Source of the DNA: Ruminococcaceae bacterium UBA1405
GTDB lineage: Bacteria > Bacillota > Clostridia > Oscillospirales > Ruminococcaceae
Length of the DNA stretch: 64,000 nt
NCBI GenBank assembly: GCA_002305685.1
Contig: DBQB01000003.1
Location: 25,794 to 89,793 of the forward strand
Reading direction: 5' to 3'
Part shown: positions 25,694 through 34,990 of the stretch, piece by piece
Position numbering within the stretch: the first letter of the stretch is position 1
Layout of the letters: every line of letters starts with the position of its first letter
Translations under genes and position numbers: made by a program
The notes under the pieces: model-generated
Told to the model about the DNA's origin: nothing
Database searches by the model: none
What the model saw: the letters and a program-made list of their open reading frames with translations, nothing else

Positions 25694-26485
25694 TTACCGC
25701 TGCTCCTTCCCGTTTTGTTCCCAGACGTCCAACCATTCCAACACCCGGCAGATTGCCGCGTCCCAGAATTCCCAGTTGTGTTCCCCTTCCCAGGATTCCA
25801 GCTGCACCGGCAGCCCCAGCTGCTCCATCTTCTCCTGGAAGAAGAGGTTATCCTCCCACAGTGCGTCCTGTTCTCCGCACAGGGAGAGCATCTCTGGCAG
25901 ATCGGCCTGCTTCTCCTTCTGCCGCTCCGCCAAAGCCAGCAGATCGTTGGGTCCGCCTGCAAAATTTTCCTCCGGCCCCAGCACATTCACTGCCTGCTTT
26001 CCAAATTCATCCTCATGATAGACGATGGAGATATCCAGCGCCCCGGATATGGAGGATGCTTTGGCAAACTGCTGCGGATAGGTCATAGCGGCGTGATAAG
26101 CGCCGTATCCGCCCATGGAAAGGCCTGCGATATACCGGTCCTTTCTCTCCCTGGAGAGAGGGAACCAGTCCTCGCAGATGGAAGGGAGCTCCCACGCAAG
26201 GAAATCGGTGTAATCCTGTCCCGCTGGGGTATTGACATAGCAGCTGTTGTTTCCCGCAGGCATCACCACCGCCAACGGCAATCCCTCCACATAGCGCAGC
26301 AGATTGGATTTGAACACCCAATCGCTCTGGCTTCCTCCGGAACCGTGCAGCAGATAGAGCGTCTTATAAGGGCCTTTGACCGGCGTGCCGTTTTCCCCGG
26401 TAGGGTCATATTGGGGCAAAATCACATCCAGCGGCACCGGCATATGAAGTGCCTGGGACTCCATTTGTATGTGCAGAAAAGCCAT
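25694..26485 (-). CDS. Alpha/beta-hydrolase esterase, first of a tandem pair
   Basis: The 263-residue esterase has Ser123 (GLSMGGYGAY), Asp207 (GEQDALWED) and His236 (GEHNWEFWD), with the oxyanion segment LLHGSGGSQSDW. It belongs to the putative esterase family that deacylates sugars or small esters. It lies 58 bases after the sulfatase stop on the same strand. The combination suggests removal of acyl and sulfate groups from the same imported glycan fragments, which is an inference from context. Confidence 0.88.
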   Translation of the reverse strand: MAFLHIQMESQALHMPVPLDVILPQYDPTGENGTPVKGPYKTLYLLHGSGGSQSDWVFKSNLLRYVEGLPLAVVMPAGNNSCYVNTPAGQDYTDFLAWELPSICEDWFPLSRERKDRYIAGLSMGGYGAYHAAMTYPQQFAKASSISGALDISIVYHEDEFGKQAVNVLGPEENFAGGPNDLLALAERQKEKQADLPEMLSLCGEQDALWEDNLFFQEKMEQLGLPVQLESWEGEHNWEFWDAAICRVLEWLDVWEQNGKEQR

Positions 26486-26543
26486 ATCCTTTTTTCCTCC
26501 TTTTTAGCCGCTGCGGCAAAAACATCCACAGGTATCCCTGCGC

Positions 26544-28076
26544 TCAGTCTTTTTTCCCCTGAGGACGAATCTTTAAATCCCCCTTGAGATCCCCGAAAGC
26601 GGGACCTTTGGCATAGACAGTGGCAATGTGACAAAGCAGCTGTTCCATCATTCTCAGTTTTACCGGCAGATATTCGGGATTGTCATACTGGTTATACCAT
26701 TCGTGGGGATCCTTTTTCAGATCATACAGCTCCCCTTTGAGAGGGGTGTCATCCAGCACCGTACCTTCCCGGAACAGGATCAGCTTATAATCCTTGTTTC
26801 TCCACATCCATGCGGGGGCCGGCTGAGGAACCTCAGGACCACCTCCATGGAATTCGCTGAAGGCACCGGGACGTACCCGGTCGGAAAGCAGGCTGATTCC
26901 TGGCAAACGGGGATCCGCATCGATTCCCACCGCGTCGCAGATGGTAGGGATCAAATCCACCAGCTCCGCCGGCCGCTCGTCCACCGTTCCCTTCTTCTCC
27001 TGGGGAATCAGGTTTCCGGAAAGGATCATGGGCACACGGACACTGCTGTCAAACAGACAATATTTGCTGAAGCGGAAATCCCGCTCACCCATCATATCCC
27101 CATGGTCGGAAACAAACAAAATCAAGGCATTGTCCAGCAGCCCTCTCTGGCGCATCTTCTCCACCGCTTTGCCGATGAAATCGTCCAGGAAGGTGCAGTT
27201 GGCCCAATAGCGCAGGGTGGTGCGGCGGCGCTGCTCGGAGGTAAGGGTTTTCCAGTGGGCCTTAATCTCCTCGTGACGGGTGCGCAGCGCCTCGCTAACC
27301 TTGGATACCGCCCGCACATGGGTATCCGGCTCTTCCTCCCAGGGCGGCAGCTCCAGATCCGGGATATCCTCCAGCCGGTACTGACTCTCATACTCCGGCG
27401 GCACATTGAATCCGGCATGGGGCTTGATGAAGGATAGATACAAAAACAGCGGCTGATCCTCCGGGATAGGCCCATCCAAAAATTCCATGCATTTGGTAAA
27501 GATAAAACCGTCCCGATGGTGTTCTTTGGGAAGGGTGCTGGTACATCCGGTATATCCCAGATAGTTTTCCTCGCCTCCGCCCCAGTTTTTGGTCTCCTCA
27601 AAGTAAGCCTTCAGCCCCTCCGGGTCCTGGCCTTCGTCGTCCATCATGGTGGCGCCGTACTCGTAGCAGGAGGAATTTTTGGACTGTCCCTCCGCCCGCA
27701 CGTCAAACCCGCGCTTGGAGGGCTTGTCGGTAAAAGCGCCGTTGTTCCAGTGGGTCTTGCCGAAACCGGCGGTAAAATATCCGGCGTCCTTCATCAGCTG
27801 GGGCAGCGGCCTGCTGGGCAGACGGGTTTCGTCAAAGATTCCCCCGGCATTGGTTCGCACGCCAATCTGGGAAGCATACATCCCGAACATCATCGAGTTG
27901 CGGCTGGGAACGCACATAGGGCACTGACAGACAGCCTGATTAAAAATAATTCCGTCCGCCGCCAGCTTATCCAGATTGGGGGTTTTGATGTAGGAATTAA
28001 AACGGCCGATACAATCCCAACGCTGCTGATCGGTCATCAGAAAGATAACGTTGGGTTTTTTCACGGTATTGGACAT
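26544..28076 (-). CDS. Family S1 sulfatase (Cys type)
   Basis: The 510-residue sulfatase begins KPNVIFLMTDQQRWD, the metal-binding start of S1 sulfatases, and has the formylglycine signature C-x-P-x-R as Cys55-Val-Pro57-Ser-Arg59. The Cys-type site would be converted to formylglycine by a radical SAM maturase in an anaerobe; none is in this window. No signal peptide is visible, so it acts on imported sulfated sugars or small sulfate esters. AAGGAGG precedes the ATG. It leads an operon with two esterases and an unknown gene. The substrate cannot be named from sequence. Confidence 0.93.
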   Translation of the reverse strand: MSNTVKKPNVIFLMTDQQRWDCIGRFNSYIKTPNLDKLAADGIIFNQAVCQCPMCVPSRNSMMFGMYASQIGVRTNAGGIFDETRLPSRPLPQLMKDAGYFTAGFGKTHWNNGAFTDKPSKRGFDVRAEGQSKNSSCYEYGATMMDDEGQDPEGLKAYFEETKNWGGGEENYLGYTGCTSTLPKEHHRDGFIFTKCMEFLDGPIPEDQPLFLYLSFIKPHAGFNVPPEYESQYRLEDIPDLELPPWEEEPDTHVRAVSKVSEALRTRHEEIKAHWKTLTSEQRRRTTLRYWANCTFLDDFIGKAVEKMRQRGLLDNALILFVSDHGDMMGERDFRFSKYCLFDSSVRVPMILSGNLIPQEKKGTVDERPAELVDLIPTICDAVGIDADPRLPGISLLSDRVRPGAFSEFHGGGPEVPQPAPAWMWRNKDYKLILFREGTVLDDTPLKGELYDLKKDPHEWYNQYDNPEYLPVKLRMMEQLLCHIATVYAKGPAFGDLKGDLKIRPQGKKD

Positions 28077-28101
28077 ATCCGGTATCCTCCTTTATGTTGA
28101 G

Positions 28102-28160
28102 CGGTTCTATGGCTGTAGACACAGAACCGACAGATCGCAAAACAATCTGTCGTTATTATA
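28102..28160 (-). promoter_or_regulatory. Sulfatase operon promoter with operator-like inverted repeats
   Basis: The minus-strand -10 TATAAT (28155-28160) has no good -35. Directly over the predicted start is a perfect 8-bp inverted repeat, CGACAGAT (28128-28135) with ATCTGTCG (28145-28152). A second one, CGGTTCT (28102-28108) with AGAACCG (28123-28129), follows in the leader and overlaps the first by two bases. Placement over the start point suggests repressor control. The regulator is not identified. Confidence 0.5.
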
Positions 28161-28251
28161 GCATATCATCTGGAAAAAACAAACAAAATCATGGAATGCT
28201 TCAAAAAACCTTTTTGTTTATTTTGTGATACCCAAAACCATCCGTAGGAGA

Positions 28252-28287
28252 TAAAAAACTGCCGGCATCGATTTTATCGGTGCCGGC
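28252..28287 (-). terminator. Terminator of the alpha/beta-hydrolase gene
   Basis: GCCGGCATCG (28261-28270) pairs with CGGTGCCGGC (28278-28287), followed on the minus strand by AGTTTTTT. Confidence 0.8.
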
Positions 28288-28297
28288 ATCCCATCGC

Positions 28298-29137
28298 TTA
28301 CAGCATTCCAAATTGACGGCGCAAGAAGGTCATGCAAAGCTCTTTCCATTTTCCGGTTTCAGGCAGAACCCCTGCGGGGGATGCGGATACATCCGGCTGG
28401 CAGGTGGAGAGGCCATGGGCCCCCTTCTCAAAGATGTGCAGCTCAAAGGGAATATGATGCTGCCGCAGCGCCATGGCAAAGAGCAGGGAGTTTTCCACCG
28501 GGACCGAACCATCCTCCATGGTATGCCAGAGGAAACAGGGAGGGGTCTGCTCCCCAACAAACCGTTCCAGCGACATGGAAGCATAGGCCTGCTGGGGAAG
28601 GCCCTTGCCCAGCAGCTGATCGAAGGAACCCTGATGGCTGTACACACCGCTGACCAGCACCGGATAGTTGAGCAGCAGCGCGTTGGGTTTTAGCATTTCG
28701 CTGTCACATCCCAGCTGGGACGCAAGGGAACTGTCGTTCCAGAATACCCCCAGCGAAGCCGCCAGATGTCCTCCCGCGGAGGAGCCCATCACCGCAATGC
28801 GCCCGGCGTCCAGATGCCATGCGCCGGCGTTGCGGCGAATCAGCTGCATCGCCCATGCAAGATCGGTCAGCGGACGTTTTTCCAGCGGAGAAAACGCCTC
28901 TCCTGTGGCTCCATGGGTGATGGAATATTCCAGCACAAAGGCGTGAAACCCATTGGCGTTAAACCACACCGCCAGATTCTCCCCTTCTCTGGGGGAGAGA
29001 TGGCTGTAACCGCCGCCGGGGCAGATGACCACCGCCGGGCGGATATCCCCCTCCAGCATACCGGGGATGGGATCCATGACAAAGGTGCTCAGGCAAACTT
29101 CCGGCACAGCATCGCGATACATTTTCTCATAAAGCAT
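28298..29137 (-). CDS. Alpha/beta-hydrolase, acetyl esterase/BD-FAE type
   Basis: This 279-residue hydrolase is of the carbohydrate-esterase-like group (CPGGGYSHLS oxyanion motif; nucleophile Ser120 in MGSSAGGH; C-terminal His in EKGAHGLS). Such enzymes remove acetyl or related acyl groups from sugars or peptides. The ATG at 29137 with AAAGGAG is chosen; an in-frame start at 29194 would fall inside the preceding terminator. It is not closely related to the tandem esterases to its left, and the terminators on both sides make it a separate unit. Confidence 0.88.
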   Translation of the reverse strand: MLYEKMYRDAVPEVCLSTFVMDPIPGMLEGDIRPAVVICPGGGYSHLSPREGENLAVWFNANGFHAFVLEYSITHGATGEAFSPLEKRPLTDLAWAMQLIRRNAGAWHLDAGRIAVMGSSAGGHLAASLGVFWNDSSLASQLGCDSEMLKPNALLLNYPVLVSGVYSHQGSFDQLLGKGLPQQAYASMSLERFVGEQTPPCFLWHTMEDGSVPVENSLLFAMALRQHHIPFELHIFEKGAHGLSTCQPDVSASPAGVLPETGKWKELCMTFLRRQFGML

Positions 29138-29180
29138 GGCAGCAACTCTCCTTTTGGCTTGATTGTTGGATATGGCATAC

Positions 29181-29223
29181 AAAAAAACGGACATAAGCGG
29201 ATCTTCTCCAGCTCATGTCCGTT
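29181..29223 (-). terminator. Terminator of the IspH-S1 operon
   Basis: The nine-base arms AACGGACAT (29186-29194) and ATGTCCGTT (29215-29223) are followed on the minus strand by seven T. Confidence 0.8.
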
Positions 29224-29238
29224 ATCATTCAGATCAAA

Positions 29239-31185
29239 TTACTCAGCGGTCTCCTCGGTGGCAGCAGGGGCTTCCTCGGCCAGTGCTCTCATGGACAGGC
29301 TGATTCTCTTCTTATCAAAGTCCAGCTCGGTGATCTTCACCTCAACCTCATCGCCAATGCTCAGGACATCCTGGGGTTTGGCAATGCGCTGGGTAGAAAT
29401 CTGAGAGATATGGATCAGGCCATCCACACCGGGGATGATCTGGGCAAAAGCGCCGAAGGTGGTCATGGAAACAATCTTCACCTTCACCACGTCGCCAACA
29501 TGGTAGTTGGCTTTGAGGATCTCCCAAGGATTGTCCTCCGCCTTCTTGTAGCCCAGGGAAATCTTATGGTTCTCACGGTCCAGATCCCGGACATACACCT
29601 CCACGGTGTCGCCGATGTTCAGAACCTCAGAGGGATGCTTGATGCGGTTCCAGGAAAGCTCGGAGATATGGACCATACCGTCCACACCGCCCAGATCCAC
29701 AAACGCGCCGTAGGACACGATGGATTTGACAACGCCGGTGTAGGTCTTGCCCACCTCGATCTCGCTCCAGAACTTCTCCTCCAGGGCTTTTCTCTGCTCA
29801 CGCAGAACTGCCTTGATGGAACCTACCGCTCTCTTGCGCTCGGGGTTGGTCTCGATGATCTTAAACTCTACCGGCTGTTTGAGCATAACCGAGAGATCTT
29901 CCACTCTGGACAGGGAAACATGGGAAGCGGGGATAAACACCTTAACGCCGTTGGTCAGCGCCAAAACGCCTTTGTTGACAACCTCAACCACAACGCCTTT
30001 GAGGATCTCGCCGGTGTCCTTGGCTTCCATCACTTTGCGGATACCAGCCTGTGCATCCAGACGTTTCTTGGAGAGCATAACAGTACCCTCCACGTCGTTG
30101 GTGCGCACCACCAGCAGCTCCAGCTCGTCGCCGGGCTTATAGGCCTCTTCCACCTTGACGGTGGGATCGTCGGTCAGCTCATGCAGCGGCACATAGCCGG
30201 CATATTTGGTGCCGATATCCACCTGAAGCTCGGTGGGGGTCACGCCCAAAACAATACCTTTGACAATCTGGCCATTGTATGTAGTAAAGGTAGACTGATT
30301 CAAAAGCTCCTCAAAATTTTCTTCCTGATGATTGTTCATCATTTCACTCATGGTTTCTTGTACCTCCTTAATTATACGAGCCGGTGTGGAAGCACCGGCA
30401 GTAATGCCGATACGATGGCAATGTTCGGGAATCATTTCCCGGCTGAGTTCCGATACCGTCTCCACCAAAACCGTGGGACAATACCGGGCGCAGATGTCGC
30501 GCAGCTTGGCGGTGTTTGAACTTTGCCTTCCCCCCACAACCACCATCAGGTCAGATTGCTGGGCCAGCGCGGCTGCTTCCCGCTGTCGAGTGCTGGTAGC
30601 ACTACATATTGTATCAAAAATCAAAAGATTTGTACACTGTTTTTTTGCAGAATTTACGCTTTTTTCCCATTCTCCGGTATGAAAGGTGGTCTGTGCCACC
30701 AAAACAATGAGGTTGTTCACAGAATATTCATCTTTTGACAGAATGGTCCGCAGTTGCTGCTCATTTTGAAAGGTATCCACAGGACACCGGCAATGGCCGA
30801 CAATTCCCTGCACCTCCGGATGGTTGGGATCCCCGGCAATCAAAATCCGCTGGGTCTCCCCGGAATACGCCGATACAATCCGATGGATCTTGGCCACAAA
30901 CGGACAGGTGGCGTCCAATATCTCCACCCCGCGCTGCAGCAGCGCGTCGTACACAGCCTGGCTCACACCGTGGGAGCGGATGACGACGGTATCCCCCGGC
31001 ATCGCCTCCTCCGGCTCATGGATGGCATATACCCCCAACTCCAGAAGCTGCTGTACCATCTGAGGATTGTGAATGATGGGGCCGAAGGTGCGAACCCTCT
31101 TTCCCTCCTTCACCGCTGCAAACACCATATCCACCGCCCGGCTCACACCAAAGCAGAACCCAGCGCTTTTGGCAACGGTCACCAT
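29239..31185 (-). CDS. ispH: IspH / ribosomal protein S1 fusion
   Basis: The 648-residue protein joins 4-hydroxy-3-methylbut-2-enyl diphosphate reductase (last step of the MEP isoprenoid pathway) to an S1-type RNA-binding part. IspH spans residues 1-285 with the 4Fe-4S cysteines Cys11 (GFCFGV), Cys94 (DATCPFV) and Cys194 (DTICSATSTRQ). Residues about 300-640 hold four S1 repeats, for example VKSIVSYGAFVDLGGVDGM. This fusion is known in Clostridia. It lies downstream of plsC and cmk, a common clostridial order, but also has its own extended -10 promoter. Confidence 0.95.
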   Translation of the reverse strand: MVTVAKSAGFCFGVSRAVDMVFAAVKEGKRVRTFGPIIHNPQMVQQLLELGVYAIHEPEEAMPGDTVVIRSHGVSQAVYDALLQRGVEILDATCPFVAKIHRIVSAYSGETQRILIAGDPNHPEVQGIVGHCRCPVDTFQNEQQLRTILSKDEYSVNNLIVLVAQTTFHTGEWEKSVNSAKKQCTNLLIFDTICSATSTRQREAAALAQQSDLMVVVGGRQSSNTAKLRDICARYCPTVLVETVSELSREMIPEHCHRIGITAGASTPARIIKEVQETMSEMMNNHQEENFEELLNQSTFTTYNGQIVKGIVLGVTPTELQVDIGTKYAGYVPLHELTDDPTVKVEEAYKPGDELELLVVRTNDVEGTVMLSKKRLDAQAGIRKVMEAKDTGEILKGVVVEVVNKGVLALTNGVKVFIPASHVSLSRVEDLSVMLKQPVEFKIIETNPERKRAVGSIKAVLREQRKALEEKFWSEIEVGKTYTGVVKSIVSYGAFVDLGGVDGMVHISELSWNRIKHPSEVLNIGDTVEVYVRDLDRENHKISLGYKKAEDNPWEILKANYHVGDVVKVKIVSMTTFGAFAQIIPGVDGLIHISQISTQRIAKPQDVLSIGDEVEVKITELDFDKKRISLSMRALAEEAPAATEETAE

Positions 31186-31239
31186 ATGGCCTTTCCCTCC
31201 CAGAATCCAACTGAAACCGGTGTTCTCACCATACTTATT

Positions 31240-31248
31240 ATTATATCA
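31240..31248 (-). promoter_or_regulatory. Extended -10 promoter of ispH-S1
   Basis: The minus strand reads TGATATAAT, a TGn-extended -10, with no clear -35. The start would be near 31233, about 48 bases before the ATG. It could supply extra transcripts beyond those from the upstream operon. Confidence 0.5.
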
Positions 31249-31378
31249 GATTTTTTCGGTTTATCCAGTGGCAAAATCAGCCTGTTTAAGACCGAATTTT
31301 GAATTTTTCAAGAACATTTCGACAAATTCTCATATTCGACCTCTTTCGGGAGAACAATGGAAATTTTTGCCTTGTCCT

Positions 31379-32008
31379 TTACCGTTCTTTCTCCTGCTGC
31401 TCTGCTGCGGCAGCGGGCAGCGTCACCAGCTCTACAATCCGGCCCATAATCAGTTTGCTGGCCCGCTTCATCTCGCTGGGGGTGCTGTGTTCAGCGCCCA
31501 GCTCCTCAAAACGGATCATCTTTCCATAGCGGATGGTCACCACCGAACGAAACCGCAGCGGCGGCTCAAAGGAGATGGCCACCGGCAGGATGTCCGCCTT
31601 GGTCTGCATCGCCACCAGCGCCGCGCCGGATTTGGGCTTTCCTGGGGTACCATCCTTGGAACGGGTCCCTTCCGGGAACATAGCCAACACCTTTCCGGAT
31701 TTAAGGGTATCCACCGCAAAGTCGATGGCGCTGTTGTCGCCCTTTCCCCGCTCGACCGGGAAGGCACCCAACCCTTTGATGATGGCGCCGAAAAACCAGT
31801 TTTTGAACAGCTCCTGCTTCGCCATGAAGAAGAGCTGTGGCCGGATCTTCTGGGCAATAAAAAGCGGGTCCAGTACGGTTCGGTGGTTGGAACAGACCAT
31901 AAAACCGCCCCGCTGATCAATGTTTTCCTTTCCTTCGTACCGCATTCGAAATGCAATATGGATGAAGGCGTTGGTCAATTTTTTCGCAACAAAGTAAAAT
32001 AAACTCAC
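31379..32008 (-). CDS. plsC: 1-acyl-glycerol-3-phosphate acyltransferase
   Basis: PlsC acylates lysophosphatidic acid to phosphatidic acid in membrane lipid synthesis. The 209-residue protein has the catalytic SNHRTVLDP (HX4D) and the acceptor motif FPEGTRS. The start is a GTG at 32008 whose last two bases overlap the cmk stop TGA (GTGA), with AAAGGGGA upstream, so it is coupled to cmk. An N-terminal hydrophobic stretch could anchor it to the membrane. Confidence 0.93.
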   Translation of the reverse strand: MSLFYFVAKKLTNAFIHIAFRMRYEGKENIDQRGGFMVCSNHRTVLDPLFIAQKIRPQLFFMAKQELFKNWFFGAIIKGLGAFPVERGKGDNSAIDFAVDTLKSGKVLAMFPEGTRSKDGTPGKPKSGAALVAMQTKADILPVAISFEPPLRFRSVVTIRYGKMIRFEELGAEHSTPSEMKRASKLIMGRIVELVTLPAAAAEQQEKER

Positions 32009-32691
32009 GGCAAACGTTCCCCTTTCTTCTCCAGCTGCTCCAAGATCAAGGCTTCCAGCCGTTGCAAAGAAGTTTCCAGCGTCTCCCCGGTGGTATCCAC
32101 CAGCAAAGCATCCGAAGCCTGACACAGCGGTGCCACCGAACGATGGGAGTCATCGTAATCCCGCTGAATCACTGTGCGCAGCACCTCCTCATAGGGGGTA
32201 TCATCCCCTTTTTGCTGCAGATCCAGGTACCGGCGTCTGGCCCGGTCTTCTGCTGAGGCGGTGAGAAAGATCTTGACCGTGGCCTGAGGAAGCACCACGG
32301 TACCGATATCCCGTCCATCCATCATAACGTTGTGTTTTTGGGCCAGTTCCCGCTGTAGGGAAAACAAAAAGTCCCGCACTTCCTTGATGGCGGAGACCTG
32401 CGAGGCAGCAGCGGAGACCGCCTGGGTCCGGATCTGACCGGTGACATCCTCCCCGTTGACCAGCACCCGCTGGCCATCCTCCCGGTAGCACAGCTCCACC
32501 GAAAGGGAGGAGAGCAGCGGCACGACCTGGGCTGGATCTCCGGGATGTTTGCCGTGATCCAACATATATTTTCCGATGGCGCGGTACAGCGCCCCGGTAT
32601 CCACATAGAGAAATCCGAATTTTTGGGCCAACGTCTTGGCGATGGTACTCTTTCCGGCTCCCGCCGGGCCGTCCAACGCGACTGAAAGCAT
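32005..32691 (-). CDS. cmk: Cytidylate kinase
   Basis: Cmk phosphorylates CMP and dCMP. The 228-residue protein has the P loop DGPAGAGKSTIAK (residues 7-19), the NMP-binding VDTGALYRA and the conserved MDGRDIGTVVLP and RARRRYLDL segments. It lies 66 bases after the flavoprotein gene and is coupled to plsC by a four-base overlap. The BaiN-cmk-plsC-ispH/S1 order is conserved in many Clostridia. Confidence 0.96.
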   Translation of the reverse strand: MLSVALDGPAGAGKSTIAKTLAQKFGFLYVDTGALYRAIGKYMLDHGKHPGDPAQVVPLLSSLSVELCYREDGQRVLVNGEDVTGQIRTQAVSAAASQVSAIKEVRDFLFSLQRELAQKHNVMMDGRDIGTVVLPQATVKIFLTASAEDRARRRYLDLQQKGDDTPYEEVLRTVIQRDYDDSHRSVAPLCQASDALLVDTTGETLETSLQRLEALILEQLEKKGERLP

Positions 32692-32757
32692 GATGATCCA
32701 TTCCTTCCACTTATTTATCTAGGGCTTTTCCCGGCAATTCTCTCGCCGGTATCCCCA

Positions 32758-33993
32758 CTACAGATGTTGCGCCGCCAGATATCCGGTGGAAAAAGCAATC
32801 TGCAGATTAAACCCACCGGTGTAAGCGTCCACATCCAGCACCTCCCCGGCAAAAAACAATCCGTCCAACAGTTTGGACTGCATTGTTGCCGGGTTCACCT
32901 GGGTTACCTGAACCCCGCCGCTGGTGACGATGGCCTCCTCGATGGGAGAAAAAGCCACCGGCTGCAGCGTGAAAGCCTTGATGCAGCTGACCAGCGCCAT
33001 ACGCTGTTCCCGGGTAATCTGGTTGACCTTGGTCTGCGGCGGGATCCCGCTTCGGGCCACCATCACCGGGATCATCTTTGCGGGCAGCAGCGCTCCCAGG
33101 GCATTGATGAGATCCTTGTTCAGATTGGCCTCAAAATCCCGTAGAATACGGGCGTCCAGCTGATGGGGCTGAAGCGCCGGTTTGAGATCGATGGACAGCG
33201 TATAATCCGGAAATCTCTGATAATCCAGATGGGCAGAGGCGGAGAGTACCAGCGGTCCGGATACCCCAAAATGGGTAAACAGCATCTCCCCCAACTCGGA
33301 AAACACCGGTTTTTTCTTCTTGCGGTCCAACAGAGAAAGGGTAACATTCTTCAGGGAAAGCCCCATCATCACCGGGCAATCCCGTCCCGCCACCAACATC
33401 GGCACCAGCGAAGGGTGGGGCGGGACAATCTCATGCCCCGCCTGCCGAGCCAGACGGTATCCGTCCCCGGTGGAACCGGTGAGGGGATAGCTCATCCCGC
33501 CGGTGGCCACCACCACCGAAGGAGCCGAGATAACCCTTCCGTCCTCCAAAAGCACCCCTTGCAGCTTTGCATCCTGTATCACAAGGTCGGTGCAGCGTCC
33601 CTGCACCATTTGGCAGCCGCCTTTTTTGACAAACGCCGTCAGGGCGTCCACAATATCCACCGCTTTGTCGGAGCAGGGAAAAACCCGGTTGCCCCGTTCG
33701 GTCTTTAACGGCACCCCCAGATCTGTAAACCACTGCATGGTATCCGCTGTCGAAAATGCGTGAATGGCACTGTAAAGGAACCGGCCATTACGCTTCACCA
33801 TGCGGATAAAGGTGTCGTTATCACAGTTGTTGGTCACATTGCAGCGGCCTTTACCGGTGATCATCACCTTGCGGGCGGGACGGGCATTTCGCTCCACCAC
33901 CGCCACCGAAAGGCCTCGGGCGGCGGCAAACCCGGCGCAGCACATCCCGGCCGCACCGCCTCCCACTACAATCGCGTCAAATGTTTCCGACAT
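32758..33993 (-). CDS. BaiN/HI0933-family FAD-dependent oxidoreductase
   Basis: The 411-residue flavoprotein starts with the dinucleotide-binding VVGGGAAGMCCAGFAA and has the family motif KVMITGKGRCNVTNN near residue 42. A central VVVATGGMSYPLTGSTGDGY and C-terminal FFAGEVLDVDAYTGGFNLQ bind FAD. Some clostridial relatives (BaiN) reduce bile acid intermediates, but most members have no known substrate, so no specific reaction is claimed. It lies 39 bases after the RpiR-type regulator gene on the same strand. Confidence 0.92.
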   Translation of the reverse strand: MSETFDAIVVGGGAAGMCCAGFAAARGLSVAVVERNARPARKVMITGKGRCNVTNNCDNDTFIRMVKRNGRFLYSAIHAFSTADTMQWFTDLGVPLKTERGNRVFPCSDKAVDIVDALTAFVKKGGCQMVQGRCTDLVIQDAKLQGVLLEDGRVISAPSVVVATGGMSYPLTGSTGDGYRLARQAGHEIVPPHPSLVPMLVAGRDCPVMMGLSLKNVTLSLLDRKKKKPVFSELGEMLFTHFGVSGPLVLSASAHLDYQRFPDYTLSIDLKPALQPHQLDARILRDFEANLNKDLINALGALLPAKMIPVMVARSGIPPQTKVNQITREQRMALVSCIKAFTLQPVAFSPIEEAIVTSGGVQVTQVNPATMQSKLLDGLFFAGEVLDVDAYTGGFNLQIAFSTGYLAAQHL

Positions 33994-34032
33994 AATTACC
34001 TCCTGGAGAAAATATCAGGGAACCGCCTCGGT

Positions 34033-34902
34033 TCAGCGCTTGCCATCCACCTTCTCGTAGACGTTATATTCGTCCCAAATCTTTTCCAACCGTGCAAAGG
34101 TGTCGGCAATTTCCGCTTTCTTTTTCAGTCCCACCGAGACAATCAGGGCGTTGATGATGCTCAGCGGCGCCACCAGCGAGTCCACAAAGGAGGCCATATC
34201 GCTTCTGGCCAGCAGCATCCGGTTGCTGTTCTCCGCGATGGGGGAAAGCCGGCTGTCGGTGATGGCAATCACCTTTGCACCGCGGTTGTGGCAGTATTGA
34301 GCCGCCTGCACCGTCTTTTGGGAATAGCGGGGAAAACTCATGGCAATAAAGACATCCTCCTTGCCGATGCGCAGAATCTGCTCAAACAATTCACTGGTGC
34401 TGGAGGTATCCACCAACACCACGTTATCGAAGATATAATGAAAATAGGTGCTAAGAAAGACCGCCAGCGCAGAGGAGGAACGAACCCCCATGATATAAAT
34501 CTTTTTGGCCGCAATGATATCGTCCACCGCACCGTTAAAATCTTCCCGGGAGGTCTCCTCCAGGGTGCGGCGGATCTTTTCCACATCCATATTCAGCACC
34601 TTGGAGAGCACGTCGGAGGTACCCATCTGGTCGGTGGTAACCTCCATGCGCTGCACCGAGGTCAAGCGGTTGCGGATCATCTCCTGCAAGGCCCGCTGCA
34701 GCTGCGGATAACCGTCATAACCAATCTCAGAGGCGAACCGTACCACTGTGGATTCACTTACCCCTACCGTATTGCCCAGCTTCGAGGCGGTCATAAAGGC
34801 GGCCTTGTCATAATGATCTATAATAAACTGACCGATCAGCCTTTGTCCTTTGGAAAAATCAGACATTCGGCTCTGTACCAGATGAATCAAATCTTTGTTC
34901 AT
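34033..34902 (-). CDS. RpiR/MurR-family transcription regulator
   Basis: RpiR-type regulators pair an N-terminal helix-turn-helix (here ASKLGNTVGVSESTVVRFAS) with a SIS domain that binds sugar phosphates (about residues 110-250, YIMGVRSSSALAVFLSTYF and MSFPRYSQKT). The ATG at 34902 gives 289 residues and has GGAGGA 10 bases upstream; in-frame starts at 34920 and 34959 are possible. It may regulate its own operon or sugar genes nearby such as the GH2 enzyme. The ligand is unknown. Confidence 0.92.
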   Translation of the reverse strand: MNKDLIHLVQSRMSDFSKGQRLIGQFIIDHYDKAAFMTASKLGNTVGVSESTVVRFASEIGYDGYPQLQRALQEMIRNRLTSVQRMEVTTDQMGTSDVLSKVLNMDVEKIRRTLEETSREDFNGAVDDIIAAKKIYIMGVRSSSALAVFLSTYFHYIFDNVVLVDTSSTSELFEQILRIGKEDVFIAMSFPRYSQKTVQAAQYCHNRGAKVIAITDSRLSPIAENSNRMLLARSDMASFVDSLVAPLSIINALIVSVGLKKKAEIADTFARLEKIWDEYNVYEKVDGKR

Positions 34903-34990
34903 GCTATTATGCTCCTCCATTGCGTATCCCTGTGAAAACGCTTTTCTATTTCCTTCCATCGCTATTTCGTGGAGAGGAAACCGTACCTAT

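Noticed and set aside
25693..25986. Upstream extension of the second esterase by 98 codons
   Set aside because: The extension overlaps the first esterase in another frame, is rich in Arg/Trp/Cys typical of shadow sequence, and the ATG at 25692 has a proper coupled position.
24274..26088. A 604-codon plus-strand frame across the esterase genes
   Set aside because: It runs antisense to two esterases with intact catalytic triads and has no domain of its own.
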